Assembly (NCBI RefSeq): GCF_000716535.1
Contig: NZ_JNWV01000079.1
Location: 1-24,095, forward strand
Direction of reading: 5' to 3'
DNA: 24,095 bases
From: Streptomyces flaveolus
GTDB lineage: Bacteria; Actinomycetota; Actinomycetes; Streptomycetales; Streptomycetaceae
The notes below the pieces were generated by a model, which ran no database searches, was not told where the DNA came from, and worked only from the letters and a program-made list of their open reading frames with translations. Below are positions 1 to 7,831 of this stretch, in pieces. The first letter of the stretch is position 1. Every line of letters starts with the position of its first letter. The position numbers and the translations under genes were made by a program.

Positions 1-218
1 CAGCTTCGCGGCTGGGTGGGGCGGCAGTCGCCGGGGTCGCGTCGTCCATGCAGGCCACCGTAGACGACACGGTCTCGCGAACCGGCGGGTAGCACTCGAT
101 CACGGGCGTCCAAGGGAGCCCACAGGCGCGCGCCGATCGGCAGGCGCACGCCGCAGGTGCGCTTCGTGGACGCTGCCGGGGCGGAACGTGAGCCAACAGT
201 CCGCACCAGCCTGAGTCT
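1..218. other. Window edge, no supported gene
   Basis: Nothing here is convincingly coding. On the minus strand an ATG at 49 opens a frame that runs off the left edge (reads MDDATPATAAPPSREA, mostly G or C in third positions). It could be the first 16 codons of the next gene of the minus-strand cluster, but no clear ribosome-binding site precedes it. The rest, 50-218, is the spacer after the stop codon of the gene ending at 219, and I see no hairpin followed by a T-run in it. Confidence 0.25.
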
Positions 219-1367
219 TTACCGACTGCCTGCTGGACCGGCCAGATACTGCTGGACACGACGGCGGGCCGCCGGCAGCGGATTTCCGCCTCCTTGGCCT
301 TGCAAGATCCACGTCCGGGACACGAAGTAGTCGGGCTGGCGGAAGGTGGTAAGCAATCTGCCGTTGGGCTGCAGGCGGTGCTCGGTGAAGCCGTCCAGAG
401 CGCCAGTAGCGACCGGTGTGCGGGCCCACGGATTGTGCAGTACGTGGAAGCCCTCGCTGAAGGTCTCGTGCTCCTCGGGCCCGTAGTCACCGACGACGTA
501 GCCGAAGGGCACGGCCAGGGACGCGTTCGGGTCAGGGTCGTACATGAGGCCGACGCGGGCTATGGCCACGTCTTGCGGGCCGTAGCCCCGTTCGGTTCCC
601 ATACGGGCGAACTTCGACACGGTGGCACTGTTGGTGAAGATCACGGCGGCTAGGTGCTCGGCTTCGGGTTGAGCGAACAGGCCGCTTGGGATGGTCTTTT
701 CCTTGTGCCGGTGTTCTGTGACGACCTGGGAGTTCAGCACGAGCGAGCCGTGGCTGTCGCGAGTGGCGACGTCCCGGATCCCGTAGAGGTAGGTCGCCAG
801 GGAGCTGACGGTGTGGATCAGGGAGCTGGGGCTGTGAAAGGACTGCACGGCGAGTACGAAAGGGATGCCGTCGACGTGCGGCTTCTCCCAGTAGGCATGG
901 CCCTTGGCATCGCGGTGTTCGAGTTTGCGGCGCAGGGCTTTGCCGATCTGCATGGTGAACTCCGCTTCCGCCGCCTCCATGTCGTCGGGGATGCGTCGGC
1001 GCACTGCTGTGGCGATGTCCACGTCTTCGGCCGTCTCGCCCTGGGGCGGGTTGGTCGTCGTTGCTTCGATGGCGACGGCAGTGTCGCCGCCCACCAGGAA
1101 GTCCGGTGCGGGGTGGGTGCGGTCCAGTTCCTTGCCATGTTCGCGCAGGGCGGCATAGAGGGCCAGTTCGAAGACGCGAGCGGAGAAGCCTGCGGTCTGG
1201 AACTCACGGACGAAGCTGTGGTCGACGTCGGGATAGCCGGCGAAGGCCTCGTCCATGAGGCGGCGGGCGGCGGCGTAGGCATGGGCTCCGCTGAAGTCGC
1301 GGAACTCGCGGCTGGCCTTCTCCGGCGTCATCTTCCGGGCGAGGTCAAACAGGCTTCGCGTCATCAT
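219..1367 (-). CDS. PD-(D/E)XK nuclease-like hypothetical protein
   Basis: Predicted cytoplasmic protein of 382 residues with no signal peptide or membrane segment. Residues 62-104 look like a restriction-endonuclease fold core: an acidic residue in a helix (E67 in FELALYA), then PDFLV with D89, then a strand carrying E101 in VAIEATT. The last position of the usual E-x-K is threonine here, so the catalytic lysine is missing or supplied elsewhere. The rest resembles no family I can name. GGAGG lies just upstream; two ATG codons follow in tandem at 1367 and 1364, and the second has the better spacing (6 nt against 3 nt). It is the last recognisable gene of the minus-strand cluster that starts at 7152, which suggests a nuclease-related accessory role. 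That role is inferred from position; the fold call is moderate. Confidence 0.75.
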   Translation of the reverse strand: MMTRSLFDLARKMTPEKASREFRDFSGAHAYAAARRLMDEAFAGYPDVDHSFVREFQTAGFSARVFELALYAALREHGKELDRTHPAPDFLVGGDTAVAIEATTTNPPQGETAEDVDIATAVRRRIPDDMEAAEAEFTMQIGKALRRKLEHRDAKGHAYWEKPHVDGIPFVLAVQSFHSPSSLIHTVSSLATYLYGIRDVATRDSHGSLVLNSQVVTEHRHKEKTIPSGLFAQPEAEHLAAVIFTNSATVSKFARMGTERGYGPQDVAIARVGLMYDPDPNASLAVPFGYVVGDYGPEEHETFSEGFHVLHNPWARTPVATGALDGFTEHRLQPNGRLLTTFRQPDYFVSRTWILQGQGGGNPLPAARRRVQQYLAGPAGSR

Positions 1368-1499
1368 CGGCCTCCAGCGTGCCGGTCAGGTCAGGGTAGG
1401 GATGGCAGGTGGCCGTGGGCATCGACCTGTTGGCGGCCCCACCGGGCCAGGACGTTGGCCGGGAAGTACGGAGTTTGGCCAACGCCCGTACGACGTGGG

Positions 1500-1918
1500 T
1501 CACTGCGGCAGGTCTTCCAGCCGGGCGAGCAGGCCGGCGGCGGTGGCGACGGCCGCGATGGCGTCGGCGCGGGTCTGTTGCAGGTCTCGCGTACGGGATC
1601 GAGGGCTGCTCGTGCGAGGGCTACGGCGTGCTCGTAGCGCTGGTCGCGGATCGCGGCCTTGGCCTCGCGGATGCGGCGAGCTGCGGTGGCCCGGGTCTCC
1701 ACGGTGGTGAGGGGGATGAGGACGTCGACGAAAGCGCCGGCGTCGAGCTGGATGAGGGCGTTGCTCCACGTCGCGTGCGGGATGCGGATGATCTCATCGC
1801 TTCGGGCGACGGGCCAGTGCTTCGCTTCGGCCAGGGCGGTCAGGGTGAGGGCGGCGCGCAGGGACAGGTCGGCGCCCGCGCGCGTCTTCTCCAGGCCGCG
1901 CAGCTGCCGGTCCGTCAC
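1500..1918 (-). pseudogene. Small helical protein, frame-disrupted
   Basis: The reading frame starts at GTG 1918 (reads MTDRQLRGLEKTRAG) and gives about 110 residues of plausible helical protein, down to ALARAALDPVRE near 1586. In that frame the sequence then turns into a Pro/Ser/Arg-rich tail ending at 1391. The neighbouring frame continues the helical character instead (DLQQTRADAIAAVATAAGLL, then ARLEDLPQ) and stops at 1500. Restoring one G near 1586, so that GAGAC reads GAGGAC, would join the two into one protein of about 138 residues. I recognise no family. It sits in the same strand and cluster as the nuclease genes on both sides. It is either a decayed gene or a single-base sequence error. 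Confidence 0.55.
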
Positions 1919-2149
1919 AGGTCAGGGCGAGACGGTGGACGTCCCAGCCGGGGGTGAAGGTCACGTTGTGCTGCGCCTGGAGCCCGCCAGCAAGGCAGGT
2001 GGTGGCTGAACGGCCGGCTGAGTCCCGCCTGCTGAGAGCCGACCCGCACGCGGACCGCGGCCAGGCCCAGCCGGCGTCGCCTGGATGCGGCGGGAGAAGG
2101 CTCCCTCGCGCGCTCTGAGCCTCACGTCGTCCCCGCTCGGGCGGAAGGC

Positions 2150-2332
2150 CTACGCGGGCACCGGAGTCCAAGCCGTCCACCCCGACCAGTAGCGTGGCAG
2201 CCACCCCGGCGACAGACCGGCACGATCATCGCGTCGGCCGGGCTTGGTCAGCCGTGACCTGAAAGCCGCGAAGACCACGCACAGGGCGGCTGCGTCGTCC
2301 GGACGGCCATCCTGGTCGAGGTACGTGGTCAC
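2150..2332 (-). CDS. Short ORF of unknown function, doubtful
   Basis: A 60-codon frame from GTG 2332, 20 bp downstream of the nuclease gene stop at 2353. It encodes an N-terminal acidic and helical part (VTTYLDQDGRPDDAAALCVV) and a Trp-rich end. Third positions are largely G or C, which mildly supports coding. No good ribosome-binding site is visible. From about 2150 to 1919 no single frame looks convincing: the other minus frame holds a stretch reading HNVTFTPGWDVHRLALT just before the next gene. The interval could be a remnant of one longer gene broken by indels. I recognise no family. Confidence 0.3.
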   Translation of the reverse strand: MTTYLDQDGRPDDAAALCVVFAAFRSRLTKPGRRDDRAGLSPGWLPRYWSGWTAWTPVPA

Positions 2333-2352
2333 GCGCTCGTCGATGCCTCGGC

Positions 2353-4431
2353 TTACTTGCGGGAGTAGGCAGAGGGCGTGGTGCGGTTACCGGCGACGAT
2401 GCCGACGACGACCGCACGGTCTGTTGTGGCCCCGTGAGGCCGGTGGGTGGTGGTCCAGGCGACCTCATCGACGCGCAGGTTGCCTTGCGTGTCGTCTTTC
2501 GGGGTGAGGTCCAGGACGAGGAGTTGTCCGAACGGGGCGTTGGTGTTGCTGTATTCGGCGGCTTGGGTGAGGTAGCGGCCTTCGAGGTACCGGGGATTGT
2601 TGTCGGTGGCGTCCTGTTTGACCTCGGTGAGGTAGCGCAGGGCGCCGAAGTGCGCCATGACGTCGGCCCGGCCCATGCCCATGTCGACGGGTTCGACGAG
2701 GACGACGTTGTGCAGGGGCCCTTTCTGGAGCCACTGCTGGAAGTCGCGTTGCAGGTCGGCTTCGACGGGCTTGCGGTCTCCCTCAGGTTTGCGCCGGTAG
2801 TCGAAGGGGGCCGGCTCGCCCTTCTTGGTGGGGCCGACCAGGTTGGTGCGGGTCAGGTCAGAGCGGCTTTTGAGGAAGAGGAGAGTCTGCTCGACCAGCA
2901 CGGAGAAGGTCTGACGGACTTCCCCGGTGAACGCGGGATGGGCGGACAGCTCGGTCACGAGCCGGTCGAGTGTGGGCACGATGAGCGGGTCGGTGGCTTT
3001 GAGCCGGGCGACGTCACTGTCGTGAGCGAGGCCCTCCAGTAGGAGGAGCTGCTGGTCATCGACTGTGCTGGCGATGCTCAGGGCTTGGTCTTTGAGCTGG
3101 AGGAGCAGGGTGGGGGCGAGGCGTTGCAGGCGGCCAAGGTCTGCTCCGCCGGGGTCGTCGTCATCGCTGCTGTCGTCGGTGGCGTTGGAGGAGGCGGCAG
3201 GGCTCGTCTCGCGCTGGGCTGCGGTTTCGATCGCGGTGAGCAGGGCGCTGGCGGTGGCGGTATCGAAGCCGCGGTCGGCGTGCTGGTCTGTTTCCTGGGC
3301 GGCGCGGCGCAGTTGTGCCAGGAAGGCCTGCTGGCGCAGGAAGCCGTCTTCGATCGCGGGCTGGACCAGCAGGGCCAGGCCCTGGTCGGTGTCGTCTCCC
3401 AGGGGGCAGACGGTGCGGGCAGCGCTGTAGGCGGCGAGGACGGTGTTCAGGGCTTGCCAGGCGTCCATCCAGGCGTCGTCTTGGAGGGCGGTGGCCGCGG
3501 CGCGTAGCTGGAGGACGAGGTGGTGCCAGGCGATTTCTGCTGAGCGCCGCGGCTGGAGCCATTCGGGCTGGTGGGAGCGGTGGAGCCAGGCTTGGCGCTG
3601 GTCCAGGGTCTCGGTGATCTGGTCGGCGGCGTGGTTGATGGCTGCGGCGTCTGCCCGGCCGAAGGCGAGGATGGCGTCGCAGACTGCTGCGTAGGTGAGG
3701 GCGTCGTGGCGGGCTTCCTCGGCCTGGGCGGCGGTCTCGAACTGCCGGCGGGCCTGGACGAGGTGGGTGGTGACGGTGCCGATGTCCGGGGAGGACAGGG
3801 CGCGGCGCAGCAGGTCGCAGCCGAGTTCGAACATCGCGTCCACGTCGGTGGCTTCGTCGTGGGTGAGCTGCTGCAGCAGGGTGCGTACCGTGTCGGCGAT
3901 GGTGTCTTCGTCGGCCCAGCGGTCGAGGGTGAGGCCGAGGAGGCGGGGCAGGCGTTCGAGGAAGTCTTCGGGGCCGTCGGTCGGCACGTCCTCGAGCGTC
4001 TGCCACAGTTTGAAGGGGGTGACCGCTTCGGCGACGGCGAGGCGTACGGCGCCTTCGAGGCGGGCGGCGGCAAGGAGTGGTGCGGCCTCGATGCGGTCGG
4101 GCAGTCCGTCCAGCAGTGCTGCGGTCAGGGGCTTTCCCAGGGCCTTGGCGGCCGCGGGGCTGTGGAGCAGGGCGTCCATGGATGCGGTGAGGTGCAGGAC
4201 GCTGTGCTGTGCGGCGAGTCCGGTGGGGAAGGCGGTGGCTGCGGGCTGCCATTGGGTGTCGCTGCGGTTGTAGGCGTCGGCGACGGCTTCGGCGAGGTAG
4301 GGGGCGAAGGGACCGGCGGCCACGTCGCCGGCCTGGCTGGCGACGGTGTCGGGGGCGAGGCCAAGGGCAGGGAAGGTGATGGGTTGGCCGTCTGCGGCCA
4401 GTTCGGTCAGCCGGTCGGCGAGTTGCGGCAC
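2353..4431 (-). CDS. Large helical protein with C-terminal PD-(D/E)XK nuclease domain
   Basis: 692 residues. The first about 500 are mostly alpha-helical and not assignable by eye, with an acidic Ser/Asp-rich linker around residue 425 (DDSSDDDDPGG). The last about 140 residues carry a full nuclease signature: E557 (VEADLQRDF), D590 in GMGRADVM, and E603-V-K605 in YLTEVKQD. This is the E...D...ExK layout of the restriction-endonuclease superfamily, so DNA cleavage is the expected activity. The start is GTG (cac on the plus strand at 4429-4431) with AGGAAAGGA about 9 nt upstream. It begins 37 bp after the ATPase stop codon, in the same direction, so the two are very probably co-transcribed. By analogy with ABC three-component (Lamassu-type) systems I infer that it is the effector unleashed by the ATPase. 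The catalytic residues are seen; the systemic role is inferred. Confidence 0.88.
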   Translation of the reverse strand: MPQLADRLTELAADGQPITFPALGLAPDTVASQAGDVAAGPFAPYLAEAVADAYNRSDTQWQPAATAFPTGLAAQHSVLHLTASMDALLHSPAAAKALGKPLTAALLDGLPDRIEAAPLLAAARLEGAVRLAVAEAVTPFKLWQTLEDVPTDGPEDFLERLPRLLGLTLDRWADEDTIADTVRTLLQQLTHDEATDVDAMFELGCDLLRRALSSPDIGTVTTHLVQARRQFETAAQAEEARHDALTYAAVCDAILAFGRADAAAINHAADQITETLDQRQAWLHRSHQPEWLQPRRSAEIAWHHLVLQLRAAATALQDDAWMDAWQALNTVLAAYSAARTVCPLGDDTDQGLALLVQPAIEDGFLRQQAFLAQLRRAAQETDQHADRGFDTATASALLTAIETAAQRETSPAASSNATDDSSDDDDPGGADLGRLQRLAPTLLLQLKDQALSIASTVDDQQLLLLEGLAHDSDVARLKATDPLIVPTLDRLVTELSAHPAFTGEVRQTFSVLVEQTLLFLKSRSDLTRTNLVGPTKKGEPAPFDYRRKPEGDRKPVEADLQRDFQQWLQKGPLHNVVLVEPVDMGMGRADVMAHFGALRYLTEVKQDATDNNPRYLEGRYLTQAAEYSNTNAPFGQLLVLDLTPKDDTQGNLRVDEVAWTTTHRPHGATTDRAVVVGIVAGNRTTPSAYSRK

Positions 4432-4468
4432 GGCAGCCGTCCTTTCCTGCGTGCTCTCAGGTGCGGTA

Positions 4469-6451
4469 TCACCATAGGGAAGCGCCGGGCTCGGCCTGCC
4501 GGAGGCTGTCGGCGGGCAGGGCTGCGCGGGCCAGGTCGAAGTCCGCGGTGGTGATGACTACCTGCAGGTCGCTCTCGGCTGCGACGGTGGCCAGCTCCTT
4601 GAAGAGCTTATGGGCGTCGGCGGACTGCATCTCCTCGGACTTGGGGCTGTCGATCAGCAGCAGGCCGGGGTGGGTGGATACGCCGTTTGCCCGGCCGACC
4701 CGGAGCAGGGCGATGGCCACGGCGATGCGCAGCCGCAGGCGTGCGCCGGCGCTCTGGTCGCTGAACCATTCCTGCTTGCTGCCGAGAGGGAAGATCTTCA
4801 GGCGGGCGCTGCGGTCGATGGACACCGACTTGAGGGAGGGGACCCCGAACAGGGTCGCCAGCTCGGCGGTCTCTTCGTTGACCTCTTTGAACAGCGCCTC
4901 GGCGGCCGTCTTGCTGTCCTTCTCCAGCAGAGCAGCGGCAGCTCCCAGGACCTTGATGGCCTTGGCCTCGGTTTCGTCCAGGGCCGGTTCCTCGGGCTCG
5001 CGGAACATGCTGAGCGCGCCTTCCAGCCGCAGCACGTTCTCCTGGGCGGCGAGGCGAGCGGGCAGGTCGGCGGCGGACTGGGCACGCCGCAGCTGCTGCT
5101 GCGCGCCTTCCAGCCGGCGTGTCAGGCCGTCGACGGTGGTCTCGGCCTGTTCCAGGGCCTGCTTGGCTGCCGCTTCGGCGGCCGTGCTCGTTTCCAGCCG
5201 CTGGTGTGCCTCGGCGGTGATCTCCTGCGGGTCTTCGTCGTCTCCGGTCACCTCGCGCGCGCACACCGCGCAGGTGTGGGCGTGCCGCTCCTGCTGGCGG
5301 CGCGCGTCGTCGATCTGCTGGTCGCAGCGTGGGCAGCTGGTCGGGTTCAGGCCGTGGAAGAGCAGGCGGGCGGTGGCGCTTTCGGTGACGTCGTTGAGGA
5401 GCTTGGTGGCCTGCTGGCGTTCGGTGCGCGCCTGGCGGAAGACACGTACGGCCTCGTCCCAGGCGTCCTGCGCGTCGGCGAGTGCCCGGGCGAGCTGGAC
5501 CGCGTCGTGGGCGAGGTCGGTCAGGGAAGCGTCCGCGCCGTCCCTGGGCAGCAGGCGTGCCAGTGCGTCGCGGGCCTGGGTGAGTTCGGCTTCCAGGCGT
5601 GCGCGTTCGGATGCGCGTTCCGCTGCTTCGGCGGCCGCCACCGCGCGGCGTGCCTTGTCCTCGGCGAGGCGCACGTCGTGCACGGTCTTGACGCGGGTGA
5701 GGGCGGCGGCCGCGGGCAGGTCCAGGAAGACCTGCAGCAGACGGCCCGGCAGTCCGTTGGAGGTGACCTCGCCCAGCAGTGCCTTGTCGCCGCCGGCCGG
5801 GAGGTAGACCGCCCCGAAGTAGGCGGGCCATCCGTGGGTCTGGGTGCTGGTCTCCTTGAAGCTGTTGACCAGGGGCTGCAGATCCATCCGCCTCAGCATC
5901 AGGCCGGCGATCTGCTCCGCGTAGCTGTCGGTGCTGGAGGCCCGCAGCAGGGCGGTGATGCCCCGGTCCGGGGCGGGTCCGCGTACGCCGGCCAGTGCGT
6001 CCGGGTCGGGGCCGGTCAGGACGACGGCCGCAGTGATCTCCCCGTCGGTGAGGTCCAGGCGGAACGCCATGGGTTCGCCCGCGACGGTCGCGTCCAGGTC
6101 GACGTGGTGCATCCAGCTGCGGACACGGCTTTGCATCTCACTGCGCGGCGTGCCGCGCAGGCTCCAGGTCAGCAGTTCCAGCACCGACGTCTTGCCGCGG
6201 AAGTTCGAGGCGACCAGCGCGGTCAGGCCTTCGGAGAAGGACAGTGTCTTGTCGAAGGGGCCCGGCTCGACGTCGCCGGTGCGCTCGCCGGCCACCCGCA
6301 GCCGGTGCACCCTGAGCGACCTCGGGCGTGCCGGGGAGATGACCAGCGGCAGCCCGTATGCGGCGAACACGTCTCGGACGTCGTCGACCTTCACGCCCGT
6401 CTTGTCCGCGATGCGCGTCTCCAGCAGCGCCTCTTCCTGCACCGTGGTCAT
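4469..6451 (-). CDS. SMC/Rad50-like ABC ATPase with four-cysteine hook
   Basis: 660 residues from ATG 6451, which overlaps the upstream stop (ATGA at 6448-6451). An N-terminal nucleotide-binding half holds a Walker A-like NFRGKTSVLELL at 83-94. Helical, probably coiled-coil arms run at about 255-360 and 405-480. Between them sit C373-P-R-C376 and C394-A-V-C397, a zinc-ribbon-like hook at the apex. The C-terminal half has a signature-like DQSAGARLRLRIAV (565-578) and Walker B GLLLIDSPKSEEM (596-608). This is the SMC/Rad50/RecN plan, though the P-loop is atypical because the canonical glycines are Ala81 and Phe84. It probably senses or binds DNA ends or branched DNA and gates the downstream nuclease. 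An alternative longer start in the same frame (6805) would overlap most of the preceding gene and is rejected. ATPase assignment is secure; the defence role is inference. Confidence 0.92.
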   Translation of the reverse strand: MTTVQEEALLETRIADKTGVKVDDVRDVFAAYGLPLVISPARPRSLRVHRLRVAGERTGDVEPGPFDKTLSFSEGLTALVASNFRGKTSVLELLTWSLRGTPRSEMQSRVRSWMHHVDLDATVAGEPMAFRLDLTDGEITAAVVLTGPDPDALAGVRGPAPDRGITALLRASSTDSYAEQIAGLMLRRMDLQPLVNSFKETSTQTHGWPAYFGAVYLPAGGDKALLGEVTSNGLPGRLLQVFLDLPAAAALTRVKTVHDVRLAEDKARRAVAAAEAAERASERARLEAELTQARDALARLLPRDGADASLTDLAHDAVQLARALADAQDAWDEAVRVFRQARTERQQATKLLNDVTESATARLLFHGLNPTSCPRCDQQIDDARRQQERHAHTCAVCAREVTGDDEDPQEITAEAHQRLETSTAAEAAAKQALEQAETTVDGLTRRLEGAQQQLRRAQSAADLPARLAAQENVLRLEGALSMFREPEEPALDETEAKAIKVLGAAAALLEKDSKTAAEALFKEVNEETAELATLFGVPSLKSVSIDRSARLKIFPLGSKQEWFSDQSAGARLRLRIAVAIALLRVGRANGVSTHPGLLLIDSPKSEEMQSADAHKLFKELATVAAESDLQVVITTADFDLARAALPADSLRQAEPGASLW

Positions 6452-7152
6452 GCTCCCCCCGCTCCCTGTGCCTGCATCTGCTGCCGGAAGGCCGCCAGCC
6501 GGCGGCGCGCCTGCCCGCTGATCGATCCGATCCGGCGCCCCTTTGGGGTGTCGGCATACTCGCGCGTCAGGTACTGCTGCTTCTTCAGCTCGCTGCCGCT
6601 CCTCTCCCCCGCGAGCCGCAGAACGTCCTCGACGCGCTGCACGTAGTAGCCGAAATCCGGTTCCTGGCGGATGATCTCCCGGGCGACGTGGCGGCCGTGC
6701 TCCAGCAGGAAGTAGTCGTGCTGGCGCACCCGGTTGACCGTTCCCCGCCGCTTGCGGACCAGCAGCCCGGCGCTGCGCAGCACCGCCAGGGCGTCGTCCA
6801 GCCACTCGTAGGCGCCGAAGTGGTGGCGGAGCATCGGATAGCGCCGCACCTCCGGCTCCTCGGAGTCCAGAATGCGGCCGGCGAGGTCCAGCAGTGCTTC
6901 CTCGGGCTCGTCCTCGTAGGCCGTCAGCAACTCGTTGGCCAGGTAGTCCGGATTACGCAGCCAGAAGTCCAGCTTCTGCAGCTTGACCTGCGTCCGCATC
7001 ACACCCACCGCCCGCTCCAGGCCGGACACGGCCTTCTCCACCTCGGTGAGCGGCTCGCACGCCCCGTCGATCAACAGCAGCAGGCGCACCGCGTCCTGCT
7101 CCCGGCTGGTCACCGCGACCCCCGGCCCCTGCCCCGCCCCCTCGTGATCCAT
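6448..7152 (-). CDS. Putative ABC-3C middle component
   Basis: 234 residues, no membrane segment. The N-terminal third is helical with a basic and hydrophobic stretch (VKLQKLDFWLRNPDYLANEL) that recalls the middle-component proteins of ABC three-component systems. The centre (WLDDALAVLRSAGLLVRKRR, then the HDYFLLEHGRHVAREII stretch) looks like a winged-helix fold. The C-terminus is Arg/Gln-rich. The stop overlaps the ATPase start in ATGA, so translation of the two is coupled. A start at ATG 7152 is chosen because the 130 codons upstream in frame are low-complexity Pro/Arg/Gly and lack coding character. This is the first gene of the minus-strand cluster. The middle-component label rests on resemblance plus gene order and should be tested by profile search. 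Confidence 0.75.
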   Translation of the reverse strand: MDHEGAGQGPGVAVTSREQDAVRLLLLIDGACEPLTEVEKAVSGLERAVGVMRTQVKLQKLDFWLRNPDYLANELLTAYEDEPEEALLDLAGRILDSEEPEVRRYPMLRHHFGAYEWLDDALAVLRSAGLLVRKRRGTVNRVRQHDYFLLEHGRHVAREIIRQEPDFGYYVQRVEDVLRLAGERSGSELKKQQYLTREYADTPKGRRIGSISGQARRRLAAFRQQMQAQGAGGA

Positions 7153-7283
7153 CACGTCAGAGTAACCACCCGCACACGAGCCTGACCATGGAGTGACGAG
7201 ACGAATAGGAGTGCACGCATACAGAAGCCCTGGCCCCGTCAGGCAGGTCGGCGCCACGACCGTCCACGCCTGGAGCACTGCGC

Positions 7284-7324
7284 GCCCGCCACTGTCCGGC
7301 GGGCCACCACCTCCCCGTGGTGGC
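7284..7324. repeat. Two adjacent inverted repeats
   Basis: GCCCGCC at 7284-7290 pairs with GGCGGGC at 7298-7304 around a 7-nt loop. GCCACCAC at 7303-7310 pairs with GTGGTGGC at 7317-7324 around a 6-nt loop. They share two bases, so they would be alternative rather than simultaneous hairpins. No T-run follows in either direction. Confidence 0.6.
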
Positions 7325-7434
7325 GGGCGGGATGCAAGTCTGCGTGGAGACGGAGCAGGCGCTGCGGTCCGTGGCACCAGGCCACACTCGCGGTCATACA
7401 TGCGCTGACATCCGTGGCGGCCGCCCGCCGGGTA

Positions 7435-7477
7435 CACGGTGCGGGACCGGGGCGGCGGATCCCGGCCCCGCACCGTG
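7435..7477. repeat. 11-bp perfect inverted repeat
   Basis: CACGGTGCGGG at 7435-7445 is the exact reverse complement of 7467-7477, with a 21-nt GC-rich spacer. It is the strongest hairpin of the intergenic region. Without an adjacent T-run it could be a Rho-independent terminator only in the looser actinomycete sense, or an operator or origin-type structure. Confidence 0.65.
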
Positions 7478-7587
7478 AGATTCGCGGCCAGCCCTACCCA
7501 GACGCCCGGTGGCGAGCAGACGGGAGCAGACGGCACCACGCCGGGGGCGCGCTACGGGCATGCGAGTTGACCGTCGAGAGAGTGTGG

Positions 7588-7617
7588 CGGGACCGGCCCG
7601 TGGTCGGACCGGTCCCG
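7588..7617. repeat. 9-bp perfect inverted repeat
   Basis: CGGGACCGG at 7588-7596 is repeated as CCGGTCCCG at 7609-7617, with a 12-nt spacer. It lies about 290 bp before the first plus-strand start codon. Confidence 0.55.
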
Positions 7618-7668
7618 TCGGTGCAGGCCCGGCGTCAACCGGTCTGCGGTGTCCCTGGGTTGCTTCGG

Positions 7669-7831
7669 TTTGCGGCCAGTAGCGTGTCAGGGAGGCCCGA
7701 GGTCGGGGCGGTGTGGGGGGGGCGGCCCCCGCCGGCCTACCCGCGCCGCGGCCCCCCCACCGCCCCCGCCCGCGAGCGCGCCTGCGGGGCAGGCGCCCCG
7801 CCGAGCCCCGCCGGTTTTTGCGGCCAGTAGC
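7669..7831. repeat. 15-bp direct repeat flanking GC-tract segment
   Basis: TTTGCGGCCAGTAGC occurs at 7669-7683 and again at 7817-7831, 148 bp apart, each preceded by CGG and a short T-run. The segment between holds long G and C tracts and a tight hairpin, GCGCCTGC-GGG-GCAGGCGC at 7778-7796. The second copy lies about 70 bp before the start codon at 7904, so it may be part of a promoter or regulator site that was duplicated. Confidence 0.6.

Noticed and set aside
4610..6646. A 678-codon plus-strand frame opposite the SMC-like ATPase
   Set aside because: Composition is Gly/Val/Leu/Gln-rich without motifs, and the minus strand carries Walker A, CxxC pairs and Walker B.
6452..6805. A longer start for the SMC-like ATPase
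   Set aside because: It would overlap half of the upstream gene. The ATGA overlap at 6448-6451 is a typical coupled start, and the extension is not protein-like.
7153..7539. A 130-codon N-terminal extension of the putative middle-component gene
   Set aside because: Sequence is low-complexity Pro/Arg/Gly, covers hairpin-rich DNA, and the protein-like part begins at ATG 7152.
7284..7617. Streptomyces telomere-like palindromes
   Set aside because: The stems are GC-rich and clustered, but the characteristic short GCGNAGC-type loops and a replicon end are not seen, and genes continue on both sides.
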